In this document: piece by piece, positions 1 through 9,100 of the stretch
Layout: each line of letters opens with the position of its first letter
Position numbering within the stretch: position 1 is the first letter of the stretch
Source: Pseudocoprococcus catus
GTDB lineage: Bacteria; Bacillota; Clostridia; Lachnospirales; Lachnospiraceae
Length of the DNA stretch: 64,000 nt
Reading direction: 5' to 3'
Assembly (NCBI RefSeq): GCF_019734885.1
Contig: NZ_JAAXCM010000062.1
Coordinates: forward strand, 36,845-100,844
The notes under the pieces: model-generated
The model's input: only the letters and a program-made list of their open reading frames with translations
Databases searched by the model: none
Told to the model about the DNA's origin: nothing
Made by a program: the position numbers and the translations under genes

Positions 1-3000
1 GGTGTGAAACTCCATAACGTGACAACCGGAAAGACAAGCAAAGCTGGCGAAGCAGTGGAAATCAGTGGTGGAACCAAGTTTTACTTATCTGCACCTCTTA
101 CACAGGTACAGGATGTCGCAGGAAACTGGTCTGCAACGATGAAAGGCAGTGTAACAAAAGATTATTCTGCGTATAAGATCAGTACCGGATCTGGTTCACA
201 GGACCTGGCACTGGTATTTGGTGAAGGTGTTGATGATGAAAAATATGTGGACTTCAAAGTAACATGGGTACAGTACGCAAGTGTTAAGGTGATTAAAAGA
301 GATGCAAAAGCAGACGCAAAGCTGGCAGGTGCCGTGTTTGGTTTATACAGTGATGCAAACTGTACAAATTTGATCACAAAGTTACCGGCAACTGATGCGA
401 ATGGGGAAGCGTCCGTACAGATCATTAAGACACAGAATACCGTATATCTGAAAGAGATTACAGCTCCGACAGGATACCGTATCAATGCAACTGCCTACAA
501 CGTAAAACTGGAAGTCAGCAAAACAGCAACTGTGACTGTTCCGGATGAAGAACAGATGGGCCAGCTGACTGTTTATAAAGAAGGTCAGGTTCTGACAGGT
601 GCAGATGTCACCGAGAATGGAACAACATTTAAGTATGAGAAACGCAGACAGAAAGGTGCGATTTATGATGTGTATGCCGGGGCAGATATTAAAACTGCTT
701 ATGGTGCCAAGGTTTACAGCAAGGGTGATCTGGTCAAAGAGAATCTGACAACAGACTCGAATGGGGCAGTCATTCTGAAAAACCTGCATCTTGGTACATA
801 TATCGTCAAAGAAAAACAGGCTCCGACCGGATTTTATAATGCCGGGGAAGAAAAGTCTGTCACTCTTTCTTATGCAGGACAGAATGTAGATGTTGTTTTT
901 TCTGAGACAACCTTTACGAATGACAGACAGAAAGCAGAAGTGATTGTGACAAAGCAGGATAAGGATACAGAAAATCCTCTGGATGGAGGAATTTTTGGAC
1001 TTTATGCAGCCAGTGACATTAAAAATGCAGATGGAACGGTTGTTGTAAAGAAAGGCACTCTGATTGAGAAAGTGACAACTGGAAATGATGGAATGGCGAA
1101 GTTTACCGCAGACCTGCCGCTGGGATTTTCCTATGATGTAAAGGAAGTACAGGCTCCGGAAGGCTATCTGAGAAATGCGGATGATGTCTATACGTTTACT
1201 TTTTCTTATACAAACGATAAGGAAGCGAAACTGACATTTAAGCATACCTTCAGAAACGAGCGTGTGATAGCAAAGATTTCCTTACAGAAGCAGGATAAAG
1301 AAACAAAGAAGGCTGTTCCACAGGGAGATGCTACTTTAGAAAAGGCAGTCTATGGACTGTATGCCCGTGAGGATATTGTCCATCCGGATGGAGCAACTGG
1401 TGTGATCTACAAAGCAGGCGAGCAGGTTGCCACTCTCACAACAGATAAGAATGGACAGGCTTCCGTAGATGGATTATACCTTGGTAATTACTATGTAAAA
1501 GAGATTACTCCGCCAACGGGTTACCTGGCAGATGAAGAAGAACATGATCTGGTCTGCAACTACGATGGTGATCTTGTAGCGGAAGTGAAGCGTGACTGTC
1601 TGTCTCTGGAACAGGTGATGAAGCAGCCATTTGAGATTATCAAGGCAGCGAACAACGGAAAGACAGATGCCGATTTACTGAAAGGTGCAGGATTTACCGC
1701 TTATCTGGTATCATCCCTGACAGTAAAAGAAGATGGCAGCTATGACTTTGATTCTGTCAAGCCGGTAGTGATAGGGGAAAATGGTGCAACAGAGATCTTT
1801 ACGGATGAGAAAGGGTATGCCCGCAGTATTGCACTTCCTTATGGAACTTACATCGTCCGTGAAACAACCACGCCACATAATTACACTCCGGTCAATGATT
1901 TCATCGTGCAGATTACGGAAAATCATCCGACTACACCGCAGGTATGGAGAGTGCTGCTTGACAAAGAGTTTGAAGCAAAGCTGAAGATCATCAAACAGGA
2001 CGATGAGACAAAGAAAGCAGTGCTTCAGAAGAATACAGAGTTTAAGATTTTTAACCTGGATACAGAAAAGTATGTGGAACAGGTAACAACCTATCCGACG
2101 ACGGTAAAACACAAATCTTATTTTACAGATGAGCAGGGATACTTAATCCTTCCACAGAATCTGAAAATTGGACATTACCGTATTGAGGAAGTGAACGCAC
2201 CTTATGGATATACGCTCAATGAGAATTACTATGAGGTGAATGTAGATTCCAATACAGCATATCAGATGGACGGAACTTCCGGCGATGTGATCATCGAGAT
2301 TGTATACGAGAATCATCCGGTTAAGGGAGAACTGAACATCGTAAAACAGGGTAAGGTCTTAAATGGTTATAAAGATGACTTTACTTATCAGAAAGAAACT
2401 CTGGAGGGAGCAGTCTTTGAGATGTATGCTGCAGAAGATATTTATACAGCAGACTTCCAGAAAGATGATAACGGAAACCGTATCCTGGAGTATGCTTCCG
2501 GGGAACTGGTAGGAACTGTTACCACGGATAAGGATGGAAAGGCACAGATCACCGACCTTCCACTTGGAACCTATAAGATTGTTGAAAAGACAGCACCAGA
2601 GGGCTTTGTGTTAAACGAAGAAGCACAGACAGTAACATTTGAATACAAAGACCAGAAAACACCAGTCATCGAGCAGACAGCAACTTTTGAGAATGACCGT
2701 CAGAAAGTGGAAGTGTCCGTAGTAAAACAGGATGCAGAGACAGAAACGGTTGTGGCAGGTGCAGAGTTTGGCATCTATGCAAAAGAAGATATTCTGACAC
2801 ATGAAGAAGTGATTGTGAAGGCAGATACCTTACTTGGAAAAGCAGTCAGTGGGGAAGATGGAAGGGCAGTATTTGACGTTGACCTTCCATTTGGTACTTA
2901 CTATATCAAAGAACTTGCAGCTCCGGCAGGGTATGTCTCTTCTTTTGAGACTTTGGAAGTGACTGCCAAATATCAGGGACAGGATGTGAAAGTGGTAGAG

Positions 3001-4755
3001 CTGGAATCTGTATTTAAGAACCAGCCGACAAAAGTAACCTTTACGAAGTCCGATATTACGACAGGCGTGGAACTTTCCGGGGCAACGCTTACGGTGCTTG
3101 ATAAGGATGGAAATGTGGTAGATACATGGAAGTCTGTAAAGGGTGAGGAACATCTGATTGAAAGACTCACAGCCGGGGAGACGTATACCCTTCGTGAAGA
3201 AATGGCTCCTTATGGCTATCTGATGGCGGAAGAAGTTTCTTTTACTGTGGACGATACTGCCGAGATCCAGAAGGTAGAGATGAAAGATGCAGTGCCAACC
3301 GGAACACTTATCATCAATAAAAAAGGTGAGTTCCTGGAGAAAGTATCTGCACTGGATTCCATTGGCGGATGGATGAAGCATCTGTTTGAATATCTTTCCG
3401 GTTCCCTGAAAGAGGTTACTTTTGAGGTTTATGCCTTAGAAGATATAAAAGCAGCGGATGGCGAGAGTGAAGATTACTACAAGAAAGATGCACTGGTAGC
3501 AACGATCACGACGGATGAAACAGGCGTGGCAAAACTGACAGACCTTCCTCTTGGCAAATACTATGTCAAAGAGAAAGAGACAGCAAGTGGATATGTCTTG
3601 GATGGAGAAACTCGTGAAGTAGATTTGACTTACCGTGACCAGAATACCGCAGTTGTTACTTATTCCGCTGACTGGCAGAACAAACGTCAGAAGGCAGAAG
3701 TGAACGTGCTAAAGAAAGAAAAAGATTCCGACCGTGTACTGGAAGGGGCTGTATTTGCCCTGTGCAATAAAGAAGATATTGTCAATGCAAAAGGCGATGT
3801 GATCCTGAAAGCAAATACGGTTATTGAGGAGCAGGCTACGGATAAGGAAGGAAAACTGACCTTTACGGCAGATCTGCCACTTGGCTATACCTACTATGTG
3901 AAAGAAACTTCCCCGGCACCGGGATTTGCGACAACAGACCAGGTACAGGAATTTACTTTTGAATATGGTGGGGCAGATAAGGAAACACTGTCTTATGCGT
4001 TCACTTTTGAAGATGAGCCGACAACCGTAGAGTTTACCAAAACATCCCTGACAGACGGAAAGGAGATTGAGGGAGCAAAACTAAAAGTCACAGATGAGAG
4101 TGGAAACACTGTGGATGAATGGACTTCCGGTAAAGAAGCACATATCATCAAAGAACTGACCGCTGGCAAGAAGTACACCATGACAGAAACACTTCCTGCG
4201 GACGGTTATGTGACAGCAGAGAGCATCACTTTTACGGTGGAAGATACCAGTGAAGTACAGAAAGTGGAAATGAAGGATGATGTGACAAAAGTGCAGATTT
4301 CCAAGACCGATATTTCTGGTAAGGAGCTGCCAGGAGCGAAACTGACAATCCTTGACAAAGATGGAAAGACCGTAGAAAGCTGGACATCTGAAGAAAAACC
4401 ACACTATATTGAGATGCTTCCAATCGGGGAATATACCCTTCGTGAAGAAACTGCACCGGACGGTTATCTGGTTGCAGAGGATGTAAAGTTTACGGTCAAA
4501 GATACTGGAGAAATCCAGAAGGTTGTGATGAAGGATGAGGCGAAACCGGAGGAAACTCCAACAGAGACACCGACGGAAACACCAGAAACCACACCAACGC
4601 CGGAGACGAAAACCACAGAAGAAACAAAGAAATCGACTTCACCAAAGACAGGAGATAATACTCCGATTCTGTTCTGGATTCTGCTTGCAGGGGCTGGAAT
4701 GGCTGGTCTTGGTGGCACAGTGATTCTTCGCAAAAGAAAAAATAAGAGATCATAG
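1..4755 (+). CDS. SpaA/Cna-B repeat cell-wall-anchored surface protein (5' end cut by window)
   Basis: A long surface protein whose reading frame is open to the left window edge; the GTG at position 4 is not a convincing start, so the N-terminus is missing. It is built from about 13 Cna-B/SpaA-type repeats, each ending in an E-box like YVKExxAPxGY (for example TYIVKEKQAPTGFY), the motif whose Glu assists Lys-Asn isopeptide formation in this family. The C-terminus has a Thr/Pro/Glu linker, a sortase-like motif SPKTG in place of LPxTG, a hydrophobic stretch and the charged tail RKRKNKRS. It is therefore exported and probably sortase-anchored. It lies directly upstream of the type IV secretion genes, where elements of this family often carry a surface adhesin, so a role in mating contact is plausible but inferred. 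Confidence 0.9.
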   Translation, partial: GVKLHNVTTGKTSKAGEAVEISGGTKFYLSAPLTQVQDVAGNWSATMKGSVTKDYSAYKISTGSGSQDLALVFGEGVDDEKYVDFKVTWVQYASVKVIKRDAKADAKLAGAVFGLYSDANCTNLITKLPATDANGEASVQIIKTQNTVYLKEITAPTGYRINATAYNVKLEVSKTATVTVPDEEQMGQLTVYKEGQVLTGADVTENGTTFKYEKRRQKGAIYDVYAGADIKTAYGAKVYSKGDLVKENLTTDSNGAVILKNLHLGTYIVKEKQAPTGFYNAGEEKSVTLSYAGQNVDVVFSETTFTNDRQKAEVIVTKQDKDTENPLDGGIFGLYAASDIKNADGTVVVKKGTLIEKVTTGNDGMAKFTADLPLGFSYDVKEVQAPEGYLRNADDVYTFTFSYTNDKEAKLTFKHTFRNERVIAKISLQKQDKETKKAVPQGDATLEKAVYGLYAREDIVHPDGATGVIYKAGEQVATLTTDKNGQASVDGLYLGNYYVKEITPPTGYLADEEEHDLVCNYDGDLVAEVKRDCLSLEQVMKQPFEIIKAANNGKTDADLLKGAGFTAYLVSSLTVKEDGSYDFDSVKPVVIGENGATEIFTDEKGYARSIALPYGTYIVRETTTPHNYTPVNDFIVQITENHPTTPQVWRVLLDKEFEAKLKIIKQDDETKKAVLQKNTEFKIFNLDTEKYVEQVTTYPTTVKHKSYFTDEQGYLILPQNLKIGHYRIEEVNAPYGYTLNENYYEVNVDSNTAYQMDGTSGDVIIEIVYENHPVKGELNIVKQGKVLNGYKDDFTYQKETLEGAVFEMYAAEDIYTADFQKDDNGNRILEYASGELVGTVTTDKDGKAQITDLPLGTYKIVEKTAPEGFVLNEEAQTVTFEYKDQKTPVIEQTATFENDRQKVEVSVVKQDAETETVVAGAEFGIYAKEDILTHEEVIVKADTLLGKAVSGEDGRAVFDVDLPFGTYYIKELAAPAGYVSSFETLEVTAKYQGQDVKVVELESVFKNQPTKVTFTKSDITTGVELSGATLTVLDKDGNVVDTWKSVKGEEHLIERLTAGETYTLREEMAPYGYLMAEEVSFTVDDTAEIQKVEMKDAVPTGTLIINKKGEFLEKVSALDSIGGWMKHLFEYLSGSLKEVTFEVYALEDIKAADGESEDYYKKDALVATITTDETGVAKLTDLPLGKYYVKEKETASGYVLDGETREVDLTYRDQNTAVVTYSADWQNKRQKAEVNVLKKEKDSDRVLEGAVFALCNKEDIVNAKGDVILKANTVIEEQATDKEGKLTFTADLPLGYTYYVKETSPAPGFATTDQVQEFTFEYGGADKETLSYAFTFEDEPTTVEFTKTSLTDGKEIEGAKLKVTDESGNTVDEWTSGKEAHIIKELTAGKKYTMTETLPADGYVTAESITFTVEDTSEVQKVEMKDDVTKVQISKTDISGKELPGAKLTILDKDGKTVESWTSEEKPHYIEMLPIGEYTLREETAPDGYLVAEDVKFTVKDTGEIQKVVMKDEAKPEETPTETPTETPETTPTPETKTTEETKKSTSPKTGDNTPILFWILLAGAGMAGLGGTVILRKRKNKRS

Positions 4756-4775
4756 GATTTTTCAGTAATGGATGA

Positions 4776-4812
4776 GGGCATTTATGGACACAGGATTCAT
4801 AGATGCCCTTTT
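4776..4812 (+). terminator. stem-loop with short T-run after the surface-protein gene
   Basis: An 11-bp stem (GGGCATTTATG pairing with CATAGATGCCC, one mismatch) is followed by TTTT. It lies 20 bases after the surface-protein stop codon and may partly separate that gene from the secretion operon. The T-run is short, so read-through is likely. Confidence 0.5.
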
Positions 4813-4847
4813 GAAAAATTTCAAGAGATGTGAAGGGAGAAAAGAAG

Positions 4848-5000
4848 ATGACAAAAACAGTATTGATCGTTGCTGCGGCTGCAGTATTTCTGGTATATGG
4901 ATTTGTCCTTTGGTGCTGTATCAAAGTGGGGGCGGAATCAGAAAAAGAATATATGAAACTGGCAGAAAAGAGAGGAAAGGAGCAGCAATGTGATAAATGA
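4848..5000 (+). CDS. small single-span membrane protein
   Basis: A 50-residue protein starting at ATG 4848 behind the ribosome site AAAGAAG, a few bases upstream. Residues 4-25 form one hydrophobic segment (start MTKTVLIVAAAAVF), followed by a charged, Lys/Glu-rich tail ending CDK. Small one-span proteins are common between the surface protein and the PcfB gene in Tn1549-like elements. I cannot assign a family with certainty; a DUF3789-type protein is possible. It is probably an accessory of the conjugation apparatus, by position only. Confidence 0.6.
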   Translation: MTKTVLIVAAAAVFLVYGFVLWCCIKVGAESEKEYMKLAEKRGKEQQCDK

Positions 5001-5039
5001 GGATAAGACAGCAGTGAGAGAAGAAAGGGCGTGGTGTGA

Positions 5040-5567
5040 TTGCAGGATGAAGTGAATGAGAAAACAGTCTCACTTTGTATCCGCTGTGGCAAGGTCACTG
5101 CCAACTTGCTGAAAGCTGCCATGGTAAAGGCTCTTGCAAAGATGGAGCAGGAGAAAAAACAGCAGGGACAGAAAACAAACCAGAAGCAGCCCCAGAAGGA
5201 AAAGGAGGATAAGACCTACAAGGGAAAACAGAGCCTTGATAAGCTGATGAAGCAGAATGTACAGCTGTCCAACATTGAGATCACAGATGGAAACATCAAG
5301 TCTTTTGAACGGGTAGCAAAGAAGTACAGCATTGATTTCAGCCTGAAAAAAGATGTGACTGCGGACCCGCCAAGATACTATGTGTTCTTTAAGGCAAGGG
5401 ATGCTGATGTGATGACTGCCGCTTTTAAGGAATACACGGGCAAGTCTCTGAATAAGGACAAAAAACCATCTGTGAGGAAGAAGTTACAGCAGGCAATCAC
5501 CAAATCGCTTGCAAAGCACAGGGAACTGGAGAAAACAAAAGGAAAGGAGAAGGAGCCGTCATTATGA
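5040..5567 (+). CDS. PcfB family (DUF3801) conjugation protein
   Basis: A 175-residue, Lys-rich soluble protein matching the PcfB/DUF3801 family. This family accompanies the coupling protein in Gram-positive conjugation systems (PcfB of pCF10) and is thought to help present the DNA-relaxase complex to the channel. Recognisable features are the N-terminal helix VSLCIRCGKVTANLL, a charged linker, and the core from QSLDKLM to YYVFFKARDADVMTAAF. The start is TTG at 5040, just after an in-frame TGA, with AGAAAGGG upstream. The stop overlaps the next gene by 4 bases (ATGA), so translation is probably coupled to the coupling-protein gene. Confidence 0.85.
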   Translation: MQDEVNEKTVSLCIRCGKVTANLLKAAMVKALAKMEQEKKQQGQKTNQKQPQKEKEDKTYKGKQSLDKLMKQNVQLSNIEITDGNIKSFERVAKKYSIDFSLKKDVTADPPRYYVFFKARDADVMTAAFKEYTGKSLNKDKKPSVRKKLQQAITKSLAKHRELEKTKGKEKEPSL

Positions 5568-7459
5568 GCAGATTACAGAAGTTGCTTGGTGTAGGAAAAG
5601 GATACCTGGAGAGATTACCGCCGGTGGATGTACATAAGCTGCTTCGGATTGTTCTGATGAATCTTACATATATCGTGATCTTTTATGTGGGAAATAAGCT
5701 GGCATGGTTATATCAATACTGTGTAGGTGATTCCATGATAGAAAGACTGATGGTACTGATCTTAAATTTCCAGATGGCATTTAGCAGGATTCTCCCAAGT
5801 ATGCATAAAAATGAATTGCTGGTTGGGATTACTGGAGCCGTGGCAGTGAAGCTCATGGTCTACATGAAAGGAAAAAATGCCAAAAAGTTCCGGCAGGGAG
5901 TGGAGTATGGTTCGGCAAGATGGGGGACGGCAAAAGACATTGCACCCTTTATCGACCCGGTATTTGAAAACAATATCCTGCTGACCATGACGGAACGGCT
6001 GACCATGAATGGCAGACCAAAGAATCCGAAATTTGCAAGGAACAAGAACGTGATTGTAATTGGCGGATCTGGTTCCGGAAAGACCCGGTTTTATGTAAAA
6101 CCAAATCTAATGCAGATGGGAAAATATATCAGCTATGTGGTCACGGACCCCAAGGGAACGATCATCATTGAGTGCGGAAAGATGCTGGTACGCCATGGAT
6201 ATAAAGTGAAAGTATTGAATACGATCAATTTTTCCAAGAGTATGCATTATAACCCGTTCCACTATATCCATTCAGAAAAAGATATTCTGAAACTGGTGAA
6301 TACTATCATGGTAAACACCAAAGGAGAAGGGGAGAAGTCCAGTGAGGATTTCTGGACGAAGGCAGAAAGGCTTCTGTACTGTGCATTGATTGGCTATATC
6401 TGGTATGAAGCACCGGAGGAGGAACAGAACTTTGCGACACTGCTTGAATTTATCAATGCATCGGAAACAAGGGAAGATGATGAGACATTTAAAAATGCAG
6501 TAGATATGCTGTTTGAGGAACTGGAGAAAGAAGAACCGGAACACTTTGCAGTACGTCAGTATAAAAAATATAAATTAGCCGCCGGCAAAACGGCAAAGTC
6601 GATTTTGATCAGCTGTGGAGCAAGGCTGGCACCATTTGATATTGCGGAGCTTCGTGAGATCATGAGTTATGATGAAATGGAACTGGATATGGTAGGGGAT
6701 CAGAGGACAGCATTGTTTATCATTATTTCAGATACCGATGATACGTTTAACTTTGTTGTGGCAATGATGTACAGCCAGTTATTTAACCTGTTATGTGACA
6801 GAGCAGACGATGTACACCATGGACGATTGCCTTATCATGTCAGAATATTAGCTGATGAATTTGCGAATATCGGACAGATTCCGAAATTTGATAAGCTGAT
6901 CGCAACTATTCGTAGCCGTGAGATTTCAGCATCCATTATCCTCCAGTCGCAGTCACAGCTCAAGACCATCTATAAAGATGCTGCTGAAACCATTTTAGGT
7001 AACTGCGATACGATGTTGTTCCTTGGCGGAAAGGAAAGTTCCACATTAAAGGAGATTTCCGAGACACTGGGAAAGGAAACGATTGATTTATACAACACTT
7101 CTGATACCCGTGGACAGAGCCGTTCTTATGGGATGAATTACCAGAAAACAGGAAAGGAATTGATGAGCCGGGACGAGCTTGCGGTCATGGATGGCAGTAA
7201 ATGTATCCTTCAGCTGAGAGGTGTCAGACCATTTTTCAGTGACAAGTTTGATATTACCAAGCATAAACGATACAAGGAATTGTCGGACTATGATAAGAAA
7301 AAGGAATTTGATGTGGAAGCGTATATGCGGCATCGGATGGAAGTGAAGCTGACAAGGACACAGGAATTTGACCTGTATGCCTTTTCAGAGGAAAGTCTGG
7401 CAGAAGAATTAAATACAGAAAACAAGGAAGCAGAGCATGTGAAAGATTCGGACACATAG
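5564..7459 (+). CDS. VirD4/TraG-type type IV coupling protein (T4CP)
   Basis: A 631-residue ATPase that links the relaxosome to the membrane channel. N-terminal hydrophobic segments lie at about residues 25-45 and 60-95. The Walker A motif GGSGSGKT is at 167-174 and the Walker B region ILADEFANIG has D431/E432. The block SREISASIILQSQSQLK is typical of the VirD4/TraG family. Length and layout fit the family. It starts at ATG 5564 inside the stop of the PcfB gene, and the C-terminus is acidic. It should act at the cytoplasmic membrane with PcfB and the relaxase encoded at 35.4-37.1 kb. Confidence 0.95.
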   Translation: MSRLQKLLGVGKGYLERLPPVDVHKLLRIVLMNLTYIVIFYVGNKLAWLYQYCVGDSMIERLMVLILNFQMAFSRILPSMHKNELLVGITGAVAVKLMVYMKGKNAKKFRQGVEYGSARWGTAKDIAPFIDPVFENNILLTMTERLTMNGRPKNPKFARNKNVIVIGGSGSGKTRFYVKPNLMQMGKYISYVVTDPKGTIIIECGKMLVRHGYKVKVLNTINFSKSMHYNPFHYIHSEKDILKLVNTIMVNTKGEGEKSSEDFWTKAERLLYCALIGYIWYEAPEEEQNFATLLEFINASETREDDETFKNAVDMLFEELEKEEPEHFAVRQYKKYKLAAGKTAKSILISCGARLAPFDIAELREIMSYDEMELDMVGDQRTALFIIISDTDDTFNFVVAMMYSQLFNLLCDRADDVHHGRLPYHVRILADEFANIGQIPKFDKLIATIRSREISASIILQSQSQLKTIYKDAAETILGNCDTMLFLGGKESSTLKEISETLGKETIDLYNTSDTRGQSRSYGMNYQKTGKELMSRDELAVMDGSKCILQLRGVRPFFSDKFDITKHKRYKELSDYDKKKEFDVEAYMRHRMEVKLTRTQEFDLYAFSEESLAEELNTENKEAEHVKDSDT

Positions 7460-7471
7460 CTCTTTTTCTTT

Positions 7472-7526
7472 GCCCTTATAGGGAGGTGATGGATTTGAGA
7501 GATCATGAAAGGCCGCCCATAAGGGC
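7472..7526 (+). promoter_or_regulatory. long hairpin enclosing a ribosome-binding site upstream of the Maff2 gene
   Basis: GCCCTTAT-a-GGG pairs with CCC-ATAAGGGC (11 bp, one bulged A). The GGG of the left arm belongs to the ribosome site GGGAGGTGAT. That site precedes a tiny reading frame, TTG 7495 (or ATG 7489) to TAA 7548, encoding about 18 residues. The hairpin could therefore hide a ribosome site or be a processing site between the coupling-protein gene and the pilin-like gene. There is no T-run after it, so it is not a terminator. Confidence 0.4.
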
Positions 7527-7599
7527 AGAGCCGGAAGAGACTTCTTAAAACATAGATAGAAACCGAGAAAAAGCAATGATTTGAAAGGAGACAACGACT

Positions 7600-7815
7600 A
7601 TGGCGTTTTTTAATCAGGCAATTAATATTTTACAGACTCTTGTAGTAGCGATCGGAGCTGGTCTTGCAGTATGGGGTGTTATCAACCTGCTGGAAGGTTA
7701 CGGAAACGACAATCCGGGTGCAAAATCCCAGGGGATTAAGCAGCTGATGGCGGGAGGTGGTGTTGTTTTGATCGGCACCCAGCTTGTACCGTTACTTTCC
7801 GGTTTGTTTAGCTGA
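7600..7815 (+). CDS. Maff2 family small membrane protein
   Basis: A 71-residue protein of the Maff2 family, found in clostridial conjugative elements between the coupling protein and the CD1112-type channel protein. It has two hydrophobic segments (about residues 10-29 and 48-70) joined by a polar Gly/Asn-rich loop (EGYGNDNPGAKSQGIKQ). This layout resembles the small VirB2/TrbC pilin-like subunits, but a pilin role is inference. The ribosome site GAAAGGAG precedes ATG 7600 and fixes the start. Confidence 0.9.
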   Translation: MAFFNQAINILQTLVVAIGAGLAVWGVINLLEGYGNDNPGAKSQGIKQLMAGGGVVLIGTQLVPLLSGLFS

Positions 7816-7838
7816 GAAACTTAGGAGGGAGATGACTC

Positions 7839-8708
7839 ATGGATCGGATATTTGAAGCGATTGAAGAATGGATGAGGAATCTTCTGACAGGCATGGTAAG
7901 TTCCAACCTGACAACAATGTATACCGATGTCAATGAAAAGACCGGTCAGATTGCTGCTCAGGTTGGGCAGACACCGCAGGGCTGGAATGGCAGCATTTAC
8001 AGCATGATACAGAATCTTTCCGAGTCGGTCATTGTACCGATTGCCGGTATGATTATCACATTTGTACTTTGTTATGAGCTGATCTCCATGTTGACGGAAA
8101 AGAACAACATGCACGACATTGACACCTGGATGTTCTTTAAATACTTTTTCAAGATGTGGGTGGCAGTCTGGATCGTCAGCCATACCTTTACGATCACGAT
8201 GGCGGTATTTGATGTCGGGCAGTCCGTAGTCAGCCGGGCAGCTGGGGTTATCAGTTCTGATACAGCGATCAATATAGATACGATGATCTCCACGATGGAG
8301 ACAGCGATGGAATCTATGGAGATTGGTGAACTTGTCATACTGGCACTGGAAACGATGCTTGTAAGCCTGTGTATGAAGATTATCTCAGTCTTTATTACAG
8401 TGATTTTGTATGGACGTATGATTGAGATTTATCTCTATTCGTCCGTTGGAGCGATCCCGTTCGCAACCATGTCCAACCGGGAATGGGGGCAGATCGGGAA
8501 CAACTATCTTCGTGGATTGTTTGCACTGGCATTCCAGGGATTTTTTATGATGGTCTGCGTGGGAATCTATGCGGTTCTGGTCGCAAACATCCAGATGTCA
8601 GATAACATACATTCTGCATTGTTCGGCGTGATGGCATACACGGTGATCCTGTGTTTCAGTCTGATGAAAACAGGAAACTTTGCCCGCAGTATCTTTAACG
8701 CCCACTAA
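7839..8708 (+). CDS. VirB6/TrbL-like conjugal transfer protein, CD1112 family
   Basis: A 289-residue polytopic membrane protein with at least five hydrophobic segments in the region 65-285 and an amphipathic N-terminus (MDRIFEAIEEWMRNLL). Position and sequence fit the CD1112 family, the VirB6/TrbL-type inner-membrane channel component of Tn1549-like elements. The ribosome site AGGAGGGAG precedes ATG 7839. It is 23 bases downstream of the Maff2 gene and 17 bases upstream of the PrgI gene, in one operon. Confidence 0.9.
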   Translation: MDRIFEAIEEWMRNLLTGMVSSNLTTMYTDVNEKTGQIAAQVGQTPQGWNGSIYSMIQNLSESVIVPIAGMIITFVLCYELISMLTEKNNMHDIDTWMFFKYFFKMWVAVWIVSHTFTITMAVFDVGQSVVSRAAGVISSDTAINIDTMISTMETAMESMEIGELVILALETMLVSLCMKIISVFITVILYGRMIEIYLYSSVGAIPFATMSNREWGQIGNNYLRGLFALAFQGFFMMVCVGIYAVLVANIQMSDNIHSALFGVMAYTVILCFSLMKTGNFARSIFNAH

Positions 8709-8725
8709 GAAAGGAGGAACTGGCA

Positions 8726-9100
8726 ATGGCATTTGTATCTGTGCCTAAAGACTTAACCAAGGTTAAGAATAAGATCATTTTCAATCTGACGAAACGGCAG
8801 CTGATCTGCTTTGGGGTTGCGGCGGTGGTAGGGCTTCCGTTTTATTTCTTAAGCAGGGGAATCATTGGTTCCAGTAACGCAGCGACCGGGATGTGCCTTC
8901 TGATGCTTCCGGCATTTTTGTTTGCCATGTATGAGAAGGATGGACTCCCGTTAGAAAAGGTCTTAAAAAATATGATTACCGTAAAATTTATCCGTCCTCC
9001 GGTACGCAAGTACCAGATGGAAAATATGTACGAGAAAAAGTATACCGTGGTCAGAAAGAAGAAAGGGGGAACGAAGAGTGTTAAAAAGAAAAAACGATAG
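8726..9100 (+). CDS. PrgI family (VirB3-like) conjugation protein
   Basis: A 124-residue protein of the PrgI family, the VirB3 counterpart in Gram-positive type IV secretion. It has two adjacent hydrophobic segments (about residues 25-45 and 50-68) and then a basic tail, KKKGGTKSVKKKKR. VirB3-like proteins normally precede the VirB4 ATPase and bind it at the membrane. The next gene is VirB4 and overlaps this one by 23 bases. The ribosome site AAAGGAGG lies before ATG 8726. Confidence 0.92.
   Translation: MAFVSVPKDLTKVKNKIIFNLTKRQLICFGVAAVVGLPFYFLSRGIIGSSNAATGMCLLMLPAFLFAMYEKDGLPLEKVLKNMITVKFIRPPVRKYQMENMYEKKYTVVRKKKGGTKSVKKKKR

Noticed and set aside
382..1245. 287-residue minus-strand frame opposite the surface-protein gene
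   Set aside because: It is antisense to a clear repeat protein, has Cys/Ile/Phe-rich composition typical of shadow frames, and has no ribosome site or family resemblance.
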